Positions 51,795 to 59,646 of a DNA stretch of 64,000 nt are shown one piece after another. This DNA comes from an uncultured Desulfobulbus sp. GTDB lineage: Bacteria; Desulfobacterota; Desulfobulbia; Desulfobulbales; Desulfobulbaceae. The stretch is from positions 1,892,001-1,956,000 of the forward strand of contig NZ_OY762276.1 in assembly GCF_963665445.1 (NCBI RefSeq), read 5' to 3'. Below the pieces are notes generated by a model that was not told the origin of the DNA, searched no databases, and saw only the letters and a list, made by a program, of their open reading frames with translations. Each line of letters opens with the position of its first letter. Position 1 is the stretch's first letter. Made by a program: the position numbers and the translations under genes.

Positions 51795-53444
51795 CTACAT
51801 ACTCTCAGGCGCGTTGAGTCCGATCAGCTCCAGTCCGTTGCGGAAGACACGTTTGAGCGCACCGCAGAGATAGAGCCGGACCGCACTGAGCTGGGCGTCC
51901 TCGGTCAGGACCTTGTGCTTGTTGTAGTACCCGTGGAACTGACCTGCCAGCTCCATCAGAAAAAAGATCACCCGATGCGGTGCCAGGTCGATGGCCGCAC
52001 TCGCCACCAACTGCGGATACTCGGCCAGGCTTTTGAGCAGGGCGAACTCCTCCGCCTCGACCAAGAGCTGAAGATTGGCCGCAGCGCCCTCGCTTGAGAT
52101 CCCCTGCTCCCCTGCCTGGCGTTCGATGGAACACAAACGGGCATGGGCGTACTGGACGTAAAATACCGGATTTTCCTGGCTTTGCTTCTTGGCCAGATCA
52201 AGATCGAACTCGATCAGGTTGTCGGGTTTGCGCATCAGGAAGAAAAACCGCAGGGCATCCGGGCCGACTTCGTCCACCAGCTCGTCCACGGTGACGAAGG
52301 TCGCCTTGCGGGTCGACATCTTGACCTGTTTGCCGTCGCGCAGCAGAGTCACAAACTGGTAGAGGACCACCGTGATCCTGCTGTCGTCGCAGCCAAGGGC
52401 GCGTACGCCGGCCAGGACATCGGGTACGGTGGCGATGTGGTCTGAACCGAAGATATTGATCATCCAGTCGTAACCACGCCTGAACTTATCCAGGTGATAG
52501 GCGATGTCGGGCAGCCGGTAGGTCGGCTCACCGGTGGACTTGATAATGACCCGATCCTGTTCCTGGCCGAGCTCGGAGGTCTTGAACCAGGTGGCGCCCT
52601 CCTTTTCATAGACCAGATTCTTGGCCTTGAGTTGGTCCACCACCTCGTAGATACGGCCGTCTTCGTAGAGGGTGTGCTCGTTGAAGTAGGTGTCAAAGCC
52701 GATCCCGATCCGCTTGAGGGTGGTGTCGATATCCATGAAGATCGCCTTCTGCGCCCGATCCTTGAACAGACTGACATCGGCGTCCTTGAAGGAGTCGCCC
52801 CCCTCATCGACCATGGATTTGGCGATATCGTAGATGTAATCGCCCTGGTAGCCGTCCTCAGGAAAGGTATTGGCCAGGCCGAGCAGTTCCAGGTAGCGCG
52901 CCCGGGTCGATTCGCCCAACACCCGCATCTGCCGGCCGGCGTCGTTGAAATAGTACTCGCGCTGCACCTCGTATCCAGCCGCGGTGAGGACACGGGCAAT
53001 GGCATCGCCCAGCACCGCGTTGCGACCGTGGCCGACGCTGAGCGGACCGGTGGGATTGGCGCTGACGAACTCCACCAGCACCTTCTTGCCCGCTCCGACA
53101 GCAGAGGTGCCAAATTGCGTATCCTGCTGGTAGATCGGCGCGAGCACGGTGGACCAGATTTCCTTGGCAAGGTAGAGATTGATAAAGCCGGGGCCGGCCA
53201 CATCAACCCGCTCGATCATGGGCTGCGCCTGCAGCAATCCGGCCAATTGCATTGCCAGGTCACGCGGTTTTCGTTTATCCAGGCCGGCGGCGACCAGGGC
53301 GAAGTTGGTGGAAAAATCGCCCTGCCCTTCTCTTTTGGGCACCTCGATGGCGTAACGGCCGCTTGCGGCATCGGTCCACAATCCCTGGGCAACGCCGTCG
53401 TGGAAACAGCGATCAACAATCTCTTTTATCTGTGATTTTATCAT
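51795..53444 (-). CDS. argS: Arginyl-tRNA synthetase ArgS
   Basis: A 549-residue class I synthetase charging tRNA-Arg. The N-terminal Add-1 domain recognises the tRNA. The HIGH-type motif appears in SANPTGPLSVGHGRNAVLGD and the KMSKS equivalent is KMSTRKATFV. The C-terminal anticodon-binding DALR domain ends the protein (LYLCGALKRVFRNGLELIGLNAPESM). Length is normal. It lies 70 bases downstream of alr on the same strand. Confidence 0.97.
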   Translation of the reverse strand: MIKSQIKEIVDRCFHDGVAQGLWTDAASGRYAIEVPKREGQGDFSTNFALVAAGLDKRKPRDLAMQLAGLLQAQPMIERVDVAGPGFINLYLAKEIWSTVLAPIYQQDTQFGTSAVGAGKKVLVEFVSANPTGPLSVGHGRNAVLGDAIARVLTAAGYEVQREYYFNDAGRQMRVLGESTRARYLELLGLANTFPEDGYQGDYIYDIAKSMVDEGGDSFKDADVSLFKDRAQKAIFMDIDTTLKRIGIGFDTYFNEHTLYEDGRIYEVVDQLKAKNLVYEKEGATWFKTSELGQEQDRVIIKSTGEPTYRLPDIAYHLDKFRRGYDWMINIFGSDHIATVPDVLAGVRALGCDDSRITVVLYQFVTLLRDGKQVKMSTRKATFVTVDELVDEVGPDALRFFFLMRKPDNLIEFDLDLAKKQSQENPVFYVQYAHARLCSIERQAGEQGISSEGAAANLQLLVEAEEFALLKSLAEYPQLVASAAIDLAPHRVIFFLMELAGQFHGYYNKHKVLTEDAQLSAVRLYLCGALKRVFRNGLELIGLNAPESM

Positions 53445-53514
53445 GGGCTCACAACTGCGGTCGGATGACCGGATCTATCGAATCTTAAAGTGAAAACAGT
53501 GCAGAAAATTCCAA

Positions 53515-54639
53515 TCAGTCGACCAGTTCCCGGTCGTTGAGGTTGCCGAACAGGCACAACACCTCGTAACTGATGGTTTCCATCCAGGCGGCAACCTCGT
53601 CGGCGGTGATCTCCTCCTCGCCCTGCCGCCCCAGCAGCACCACCTCGTCCCCGGGTTGGACAGGACCAAGTCCGGTCACATCCACCAGGGTTAAATTCAT
53701 GGAGATGCGGCCCACCACCGGGGCGCGTTTTCCGCCGACCAGCACCGAGGCACGGTTGGAGAGGATGCGCAGGTAGCCGTCTTCATACCCCACGGGCAAG
53801 ACGGCAATGGTGGAAGGACGGGATGTGGTAAAGAGGTGGCTGTAGCCCAGCCCCTTGCCTGCCGGAACCTCGCGCACCTGCAGCACGCGGGTGGCAAAAC
53901 GCATTGCCGGCTGCAACAGCGGTGGCGTGGCCTCTGCTCGACCGGCTGCACCGTCGGGATAATAGCCGTACAGGGCAATGCCGGGGCGCACCATGTCGAG
54001 CCGGGCCCCGGCAACATAAAATAATCCGCCGGAATTGGCAAGATGGAGACAACACTTGCCCTCAATCCATCCATCCAAGGCATCGGTGGTCCGGCAAAAG
54101 GTGGCCAACACCTCGCTTGAGCTGGACGAGGAGCGATCATCAGCCATGGGAAAATGGGCCATTATTCCGGCAATATTGAGCTGCCCGCTCTTCCGGACAG
54201 CGCGAACCAGGTCGATGAATTCCTCAGGCAACGTCCCCTGGCGGCCCATGCCGGCATCGAGCTTGAGGTGCACGTCTATCGGCCTGTTCCGTTCGGCGGC
54301 CAGGCGGGAAAGCTGGCCGACAATGGAGGGGTCGACCACAACCGGGGTGAGATCGTGCTCCACCAGGGCGGGCAGGGTCTGGGGAATGACTCCGGCAAGA
54401 ACGAGAATCGGCTGGGAGATGCCTGCATTGCGCAGGGCAATGCCCTCCACCACCTCGGCCACGCCAAAGGCTGCGGCCCCCTCATCGGCAAAGATTCGGG
54501 CGCAGTCGATCTGTCCATGGCCGTAGGCATCGGATTTGACCAGCGGCATAAGGGGCGCACCCTGCGCCCTTTGCCGGCAGATCCTGAAGTTGTGGATAAG
54601 AGCCGACCGACTGACAGTAACTCGATTTAAAGATCTCAT
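53515..54639 (-). CDS. alr: Alanine racemase Alr
   Basis: A 374-residue PLP-dependent racemase producing D-alanine for peptidoglycan. The PLP lysine is K35 in PLVKSDAYGHG, and the second catalytic tyrosine lies in the C-terminal beta domain near GRISMNLTLVDVT. The substrate-binding HLKLDAGMGRQG and HLANSGG segments are present. ATG 54639 is chosen; a GTG three codons upstream (54648) abuts the stop of the preceding membrane-protein gene and is an equal alternative. Confidence 0.95.
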   Translation of the reverse strand: MRSLNRVTVSRSALIHNFRICRQRAQGAPLMPLVKSDAYGHGQIDCARIFADEGAAAFGVAEVVEGIALRNAGISQPILVLAGVIPQTLPALVEHDLTPVVVDPSIVGQLSRLAAERNRPIDVHLKLDAGMGRQGTLPEEFIDLVRAVRKSGQLNIAGIMAHFPMADDRSSSSSSEVLATFCRTTDALDGWIEGKCCLHLANSGGLFYVAGARLDMVRPGIALYGYYPDGAAGRAEATPPLLQPAMRFATRVLQVREVPAGKGLGYSHLFTTSRPSTIAVLPVGYEDGYLRILSNRASVLVGGKRAPVVGRISMNLTLVDVTGLGPVQPGDEVVLLGRQGEEEITADEVAAWMETISYEVLCLFGNLNDRELVD

Positions 54640-54648
54640 CTGTTTCAC

Positions 54649-55092
54649 TTACTCTGCGTTGCGAAGGTCATACCAACGGGCCCACCCCAAACGGCTGGAG
54701 CAGCACAGGGCCCAACCGATGGCACAGTAGAGCATACCCGTCCATTGGCCGGGGTGACCGACCCAGCGAATGATCAGACCGGCAGTCATCATCATGGCGA
54801 CCATCAGCCAGCTTTTCCAGGAGTAAATCGCGCCCAGACAGGTGCCGTCCTTAAAGAGGATGATTCGTTGAATGGCTTTGCGGGCAACCTTGTCGAGGAT
54901 CACCATGGATTTGAGAGTACCCAGGAGGAGTGCCGGCACGATCAGCCAGCGGCCGTGCCCCGGCGACATCCACCAGTATCCACGGACCATCAGTATGCAG
55001 CCGATAACGGTCCAGAGAAAAGGAGCGGCAAAGAGGTGGACCGATCTGGGCACACCGGGTTTGACCAGTTGGCTGAATTTGGATGCTGTCAT
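54649..55092 (-). CDS. Hypothetical membrane protein upstream of alr
   Basis: A 147-residue protein with about four hydrophobic segments (from residues 22, 45, 88 and 115) and a short polar ending WYDLRNAE. I do not recognise a family. GGGGGAG precedes the ATG at 55092. Its stop codon directly abuts the alr region, so the two are co-transcribed. The first residues (TASKFSQLVKPGVPRSVH) are cytoplasmic-looking. A role in the envelope is possible from context only. Confidence 0.65.
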   Translation of the reverse strand: MTASKFSQLVKPGVPRSVHLFAAPFLWTVIGCILMVRGYWWMSPGHGRWLIVPALLLGTLKSMVILDKVARKAIQRIILFKDGTCLGAIYSWKSWLMVAMMMTAGLIIRWVGHPGQWTGMLYCAIGWALCCSSRLGWARWYDLRNAE

Positions 55093-55129
55093 CACGGGCT
55101 CCCCCACAGCTAAACGCCCTAAAACAAAT

Positions 55130-55160
55130 CAAGCCCACCCCCGTTACAGGGATGGGCTTG
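55130..55160 (-). terminator. Ferredoxin gene terminator
   Basis: CAAGCCCA and TGGGCTTG pair, and the minus strand extends the stem with TCCC and GGGG; ATTTGTTTT follows. It lies 27 bases past the ferredoxin stop and before the next minus-strand gene. Confidence 0.8.
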
Positions 55161-55186
55161 TAAACCAACCGTTTGTTCTGAAAGAA

Positions 55187-55372
55187 TCAGAGCTCGGTAA
55201 CGGTGATGGCACCCTCGGGGCAAACCTCAACACAGGTCTCGCAGCCCAGGCACTCGTCGGAGTTAACCGGCTCAGCCTTGCCGTCCACCATCTCGAAAAC
55301 CTGAGCGGGGCAAGCGTTTACACACTCTTCATCACCAGAACATTTGTCTTTATCTACAACGATTTCCCACAT
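55187..55372 (-). CDS. Ferredoxin with one Asp-substituted cluster motif
   Basis: A 61-residue bacterial-type ferredoxin. The second motif, CLGCETCVEVCP, is a complete 4Fe-4S set. The first reads CSGDEECVNACP, with aspartate in place of the second cysteine, as in Pyrococcus furiosus ferredoxin. Such a site can hold a labile 4Fe or 3Fe cluster. It serves as a soluble electron carrier. The ATG at 55372 follows GGAGGTAGTGCC; the longer open frame upstream is not coding. It has its own promoter and terminator, suggesting strong single-gene expression. Confidence 0.92.
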   Translation of the reverse strand: MWEIVVDKDKCSGDEECVNACPAQVFEMVDGKAEPVNSDECLGCETCVEVCPEGAITVTEL

Positions 55373-55678
55373 GGCACTACCTCCAAATGAATGAATTGAT
55401 AACTCGAAACACGATGTTGTTGCAACCTCGGGTACAAGGCAAAACAATACGTAATAATCGATTTTCTTTAAAAGACCGGCCATTCTTTGTCAAGTTAAAA
55501 TATACTGGTAGCCAATGCCCTTGATTGCCTCCAAGCTGGAGAATGCTCCATTTTCAGTCCCATAAGAAAAAGTCTCTCTATCTCGAAGGTTGGAGCATAC
55601 GATTTTTCGTTTGCAGCCGGGAAAATCGAAGGGTAAGTAGAGGCGCATGCAGCGTATCTAACCAATGGAGTACTTAGA
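55373..55678. other. Divergent region ferredoxin / hypothetical gene
   Basis: About 306 bases between divergent genes. It contains the ferredoxin promoter candidate at 55465-55493. For the plus-strand gene no clear boxes were seen. I see no further structure. Confidence 0.4.
55465..55493 (-). promoter_or_regulatory. Candidate sigma-70 promoter of the ferredoxin gene
   Basis: On the minus strand a perfect TTGACA (55488-55493) is followed after 17 bases by TAAAGA (55465-55470), a weak -10. The predicted start lies about 85 bases before the ferredoxin ATG. Confidence 0.45.
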
Positions 55679-56020
55679 GTGAAAAAATTGCAAAAAAAGA
55701 GCAAAGATGGCTACAGTCCGGAAAAAGGCGAACTGGCCATGATCGAAGGCATCATTGAAGGTAGCCCGGACGCGGTTGGCGTGGCGGTCATCCGTCTTGA
55801 TTGCGGCTGCCGCAAGATGGCGGCGGTCGATAAAAACGGTGATCCGGCCAGTAAAATCATCATGTATCGAGATAATGCCGAATCGATCTGCGACCAGTGC
55901 AAGGAAGACAACGGCAGCTTTATGCGGGTCATCAAACAATTCATCCACTGGAAGAGCCCGGAGCCTGATACCCACACCCAGGCCATGATCATCGGCAAAG
56001 TGCTGGGAACAGAACAGTAA
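55679..56020 (+). CDS. Hypothetical protein with CGC/CxxC cysteines
   Basis: A 113-residue protein starting at GTG 55679, with TGGAG eight bases upstream. It has a lysine-rich N-terminus, then RLDCGCRKMAAVDKNGD and SICDQCKED. The four cysteines could bind a metal, probably zinc. I do not recognise the family. It is divergent from the ferredoxin gene and 185 bases before the DUF2156 gene. No membrane span or signal is present. Confidence 0.65.
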   Translation: MKKLQKKSKDGYSPEKGELAMIEGIIEGSPDAVGVAVIRLDCGCRKMAAVDKNGDPASKIIMYRDNAESICDQCKEDNGSFMRVIKQFIHWKSPEPDTHTQAMIIGKVLGTEQ

Positions 56021-56205
56021 CGGTTTCGACGACGACACTCGTGTTTCTGTGGCCAGGGTATCTGCAGGGTTGCCGAACCGGAGCATGATGGCTAAGGTAG
56101 GCCTGGCATGGGAACTGTTCCTGTACCGCAATCCGCTCTTGGTTGCTCCTCGGCAAGCGATTGCGCAACCATCCTGTTTTTGGTCGTCATCCTTTTTTTG
56201 TATCC

Positions 56206-57114
56206 ATGATCCCCCAATATCCAGAATCCTGTGAGTTGACCCTGAAGCACCGGCCTCTGCTGCACCCCCTGTTTCAGCAGCTGCGCAACGGCATTTCCGA
56301 GTTCACCTTTGCCAACATCTACCTGTTTCGCAAGGCGCACAACTACCGGCTCACCCGGTTGGCCGATACCACCATCGCCCTTTTGGGACAGGATAAACAC
56401 CAGCCGTTTTTTATGCTGCCCTTCGGGCTGCCAGACAACCAGCTGCTGGCGCAACTCTTTCATGAGCAGATGATGCTCAAGGCCGCCTCGTCCTCCCAGG
56501 CCGAGCGGCTCACCGAGTTGAATTACCGGGTCCTGCCCGATCGCGATAATTTCGATTATCTCTATCGGCGGCAGGACCTGGCCGTACTCGGTGGGCGCTC
56601 CTATCACAAAAAACGCAATCTGATCAAGGCATTCGTCACCAACCACAACTATGCGGCACGTCCGCTGCGTGAAGAATTTATCGTCGATGCGCTGCAGGTG
56701 CTCGTTGACTGGCGCGCCGGCAACGACAAACTAGGCGATTACGAGGCCGCCCGCGAGGCACTGGAGCACGTCGATGAGCTGCAACTCTGCGGCGGCATTT
56801 ACTATGTCGATGAACGACCGGTGGCCTACACCCTGGGCGAGGAGCTTGCCGGCATGGCCACCTACCTGATTCATTTTGAGAAGGCTGTGTCCGGCTACAA
56901 GGGGCTCTACCAGTTCATCAACCAATCCTTTGCCTCGGTCCTGCCTGAGGATTATGAATCCATCAACCGCGAACAGGACATGGGCGATCAGGGGCTGCGT
57001 CAGGCAAAGTTGAGCTACAAACCAACCGGGTTCATCGAAAAGTTTAAAGTTTTCTCCAAAGATTTTCCGCTTTCCATGCCCGCGACCAGCCTTGACGAGG
57101 CCAACGCGACCTGA
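56206..57114 (+). CDS. DUF2156 (phosphatidylglycerol lysyltransferase C-terminal-like) protein
   Basis: About 302 residues from ATG 56206. The pattern FTFANIYLFRKAHNYRLT, VLGGRSYHKKRNLIKAF, GGIYYVDERPVAYTLGEE, HFEKAVSGYKGLYQFINQSFA and REQDMGDQGLRQAKLSYKP fits DUF2156, the GNAT-like domain found at the C-terminus of MprF. The membrane part of MprF is absent. Acyl- or aminoacyl-transfer is inferred from the family; the substrate is not known. The frame extends to a TTG at 56143, without support. The ribosome site is weak. Confidence 0.8.
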   Translation: MIPQYPESCELTLKHRPLLHPLFQQLRNGISEFTFANIYLFRKAHNYRLTRLADTTIALLGQDKHQPFFMLPFGLPDNQLLAQLFHEQMMLKAASSSQAERLTELNYRVLPDRDNFDYLYRRQDLAVLGGRSYHKKRNLIKAFVTNHNYAARPLREEFIVDALQVLVDWRAGNDKLGDYEAAREALEHVDELQLCGGIYYVDERPVAYTLGEELAGMATYLIHFEKAVSGYKGLYQFINQSFASVLPEDYESINREQDMGDQGLRQAKLSYKPTGFIEKFKVFSKDFPLSMPATSLDEANAT

Positions 57115-57170
57115 TGTCCTGATCACCCCTTTAGAGTCCTTCTCAAACCATCACTGATATTGTGACCATC

Positions 57171-57797
57171 ATGTTTGATTCCACCGCACTGCTCCTCTTC
57201 ATCTCCGCTTCTTTGCTTCTCGCCCTGGCTCCAGGGCCGGATATCATCTTTGTCCTGACCCAATCGGCGATCAAGGGCCGAATCGTCGGCCTGGTGGTCA
57301 CCCTTGGCCTCTGTACCGGGCTGATCTTCCATACTTCGGCAGTGGCCCTGGGCGTAGCGGCGGTCTTTCAGGCCTCGGCAACTGCCTTCAATCTGCTCAA
57401 ATTTGCCGGTGCCGCCTATCTGCTCTATCTGGCCTGGGGCGCATTTCGCGCAGGCGCGGAATCGCTTGAAGGTCGTGCTGAACGCGAACTGAGTCTGTTT
57501 CGCTATTACGTGCGCGGAGTTATCATGAATGTGACCAACCCCAAGGTCTCCATCTTCTTTCTTGCCTTTCTCCCCCAATTCACCCATCCGCAACGGGGCC
57601 ATCTGCCCCTGCAGATGCTCGTTCTCGGTGGACTGTTCATCCTCTCCACTCTCCTTGTTTTCGGCTCCATCAGCCTGGTTGCCGCTCTTCTCGGACAATG
57701 GCTCAAACGATCCGATTGGGCCCAGAAATGGCTCAATCGTGCTGCCGGGACCATCTTTGCCGGGCTCGCCCTGAAACTGGCGACTGCCAGCCGCTGA
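57171..57797 (+). CDS. LysE/RhtB family amino-acid exporter
   Basis: A 208-residue inner-membrane protein with six predicted spans. The N-terminal ALAPGPDIIFVLTQSAIKGR and the NVTNPKVSIFFLAFLPQF segment are hallmarks of the family, which exports amino acids such as homoserine, threonine or lysine. Substrate cannot be told from sequence. ATG 57171 is chosen; a GTG at 57162 is possible. It follows the DUF2156 gene by 56 bases. Confidence 0.9.
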   Translation: MFDSTALLLFISASLLLALAPGPDIIFVLTQSAIKGRIVGLVVTLGLCTGLIFHTSAVALGVAAVFQASATAFNLLKFAGAAYLLYLAWGAFRAGAESLEGRAERELSLFRYYVRGVIMNVTNPKVSIFFLAFLPQFTHPQRGHLPLQMLVLGGLFILSTLLVFGSISLVAALLGQWLKRSDWAQKWLNRAAGTIFAGLALKLATASR

Positions 57798-57972
57798 ACA
57801 GTGTGCACCTGTTCTCCTGCCTGCCTTTTTCACAAGCGCAGTTGTATTGTGTCGTAAAATATCACTTGAAAAAGGCGATTTTCTCGACTTAATTCACCAT
57901 TTCGATGTGTACAGGCGGGCCTGACACCAGTCGGCCTCAGGGGAATGTGGGCGTGGAACAGGGGGAAAAACC

Positions 57973-58803
57973 ATGTTGGATGAAAAGCGTCGACTGTTGC
58001 AGAAAGTTGCTGAGGGAGATGAGCTGATCACCATACTGACAGGGGCCGGCATTTCCGCGGAAAGCGGCATTCCCACCTTTCGTGGTCCCGAGGGCTACTG
58101 GACCGTCGGCTCCAAGGTCTATCAGCCCCAGGAGATGGCAACCTTTCACATGTTTTCCCAGATCCCCGACGAGGTCTGGACGTGGTACCTCTATCGCCTG
58201 GGCGTCTGCAACGCGGCCCAACCCAATCCCGGCCATTACGCCCTGGTGGCCATGGAACAGCATTTCGGCGATCGCTTCACCCTGATCACCCAAAATATCG
58301 ATGGATTGCATCTTCGCGCCGGTAACTCCCTTGAACGCACCTACCAGATCCATGGCAACGTCTCTTCCATGCGCTGCTCGCTGGAATGCAGTGAGGAGGT
58401 CTACCCCATCCCCGAGATCGTACGTCCCAAAAAAAAGGAGGAAAAACTCAGTGACAGCGATCGGCACAATCTTCGCTGCCCGCTGTGCGGAGCACGAACC
58501 AGGCCCCATGTTCTCCTGTTTGACGAAAGCTACAACGAACACCACTATCACTTTTACAGTTCTCTGCACACAGCCCGGCAGACAAGCCTGCTGATCATTG
58601 TCGGCACCGCCGGTGCCACCAATCTCCCCAATCAGGTGGCGCGCGAGGTCTATCGCAACGACGGCATCATCGTGGATATCAACATCGAACCCAATCCCTT
58701 TTCCCAACTCGCCCAGGGAACGCAACGCGGTTTTTTTATTCAGCAATCAAGCGCCACAGCCCTGCCCGAGTTGCTTGCAATCATGACCGGTCAGTCACTG
58801 TAG
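57973..58803 (+). CDS. Sir2 family NAD-dependent protein deacylase
   Basis: A 276-residue sirtuin. The NAD-binding GAGISAESGIPTFRG, the TQNIDGLHLRAG and the catalytic histidine in YQIHGN are present. Zinc cysteines are in MRCSLEC and LRCPLCG, followed by RPHVLLFDESY. It removes acyl groups from protein lysines using NAD. It is somewhat longer than E. coli CobB because of an insertion in the zinc module (PEIVRPKKKEEKLSDSD). AGGGGGA lies before the ATG. It appears monocistronic. Confidence 0.92.
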   Translation: MLDEKRRLLQKVAEGDELITILTGAGISAESGIPTFRGPEGYWTVGSKVYQPQEMATFHMFSQIPDEVWTWYLYRLGVCNAAQPNPGHYALVAMEQHFGDRFTLITQNIDGLHLRAGNSLERTYQIHGNVSSMRCSLECSEEVYPIPEIVRPKKKEEKLSDSDRHNLRCPLCGARTRPHVLLFDESYNEHHYHFYSSLHTARQTSLLIIVGTAGATNLPNQVAREVYRNDGIIVDINIEPNPFSQLAQGTQRGFFIQQSSATALPELLAIMTGQSL

Positions 58804-58928
58804 GTAAGACGGTGAGCCACGGTGGCGGTATGGCGTGGCCCGGCCCATGACGAATCCTGCGATCGCGGTTGACCTCACCGGAAAATATTCTTACCTTGTT
58901 AAAATTATCTGTCCCACGGAGTGTAGGT

Positions 58929-59567
58929 ATGAATATTCAAGGATTACGCAAAAATTACGATAACCCGGTGCTCAGTCGCGACATGCTTGCGGCCGATCCC
59001 TTTGACCAGTTTGAACGCTGGTTCAATGAGGCGTGCAGCGCCGAACTGCCCGAACCCAACGCCATGACCCTGGCCACGGTGTCCCCAGACGGACAACCAA
59101 GCCTGCGCACTGTCCTGTTGAAGTTCTTTGACCGGCAAGGATTTGTTTTTTTTACCAATTACGGCAGCCGCAAAGCCCATGAAATAGAGGGCAATGCTCA
59201 GGTCGCCCTGCTGTTTCCCTGGGTCAAGCTTGCCCGTCAGGTGGCTGTCACCGGCATCGCCGAAAAAGTCAGTGCCGCTGAATCAGCCAGATATTTCGCC
59301 TCCAGACCACGGGAAAGTCAGATGGGGGCCTGGATTTCCAAACAGAGCTCGGTGCTCAGTTCGCGCCAAATGCTGATGATGGAGCTAGAAAAAATTAAAG
59401 CAAAATTTCTCCAAGGCGATATTCCCCTGCCTGACTTTTGGGGCGGCTATCGGGTCCGCCCCAAGACCGTCGAATTCTGGCAGGGACAGACAAGCCGTCT
59501 GCACGACCGCTTTGTGTACACGCCGACCGATGATGGCCAATGGTCCATCCAACGTCTGGCTCCGTAA
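58929..59567 (+). CDS. pdxH: Pyridoxamine 5'-phosphate oxidase PdxH
   Basis: A 212-residue FMN-dependent oxidase making pyridoxal phosphate from PNP or PMP. PNAMTLATVSPDGQPSLRTVLLK, FFTNYGSRKAHEIEGN and the C-terminal FWQGQTSRLHDRF are diagnostic. GGAGTGTAGGT directly precedes the ATG at 58929, ruling out the upstream in-frame start at 58869. An aerobic-type oxygen-using enzyme in an otherwise anaerobic gene set suggests at least some oxygen exposure. Confidence 0.95.
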   Translation: MNIQGLRKNYDNPVLSRDMLAADPFDQFERWFNEACSAELPEPNAMTLATVSPDGQPSLRTVLLKFFDRQGFVFFTNYGSRKAHEIEGNAQVALLFPWVKLARQVAVTGIAEKVSAAESARYFASRPRESQMGAWISKQSSVLSSRQMLMMELEKIKAKFLQGDIPLPDFWGGYRVRPKTVEFWQGQTSRLHDRFVYTPTDDGQWSIQRLAP

Positions 59568-59646
59568 CAAAGAGCAGGCCGTTGACGCAAAACTGGATCA
59601 ACGGCAGCGGAATCTCCATTAACAATCTCTTTCTGGAACCTTCCCC

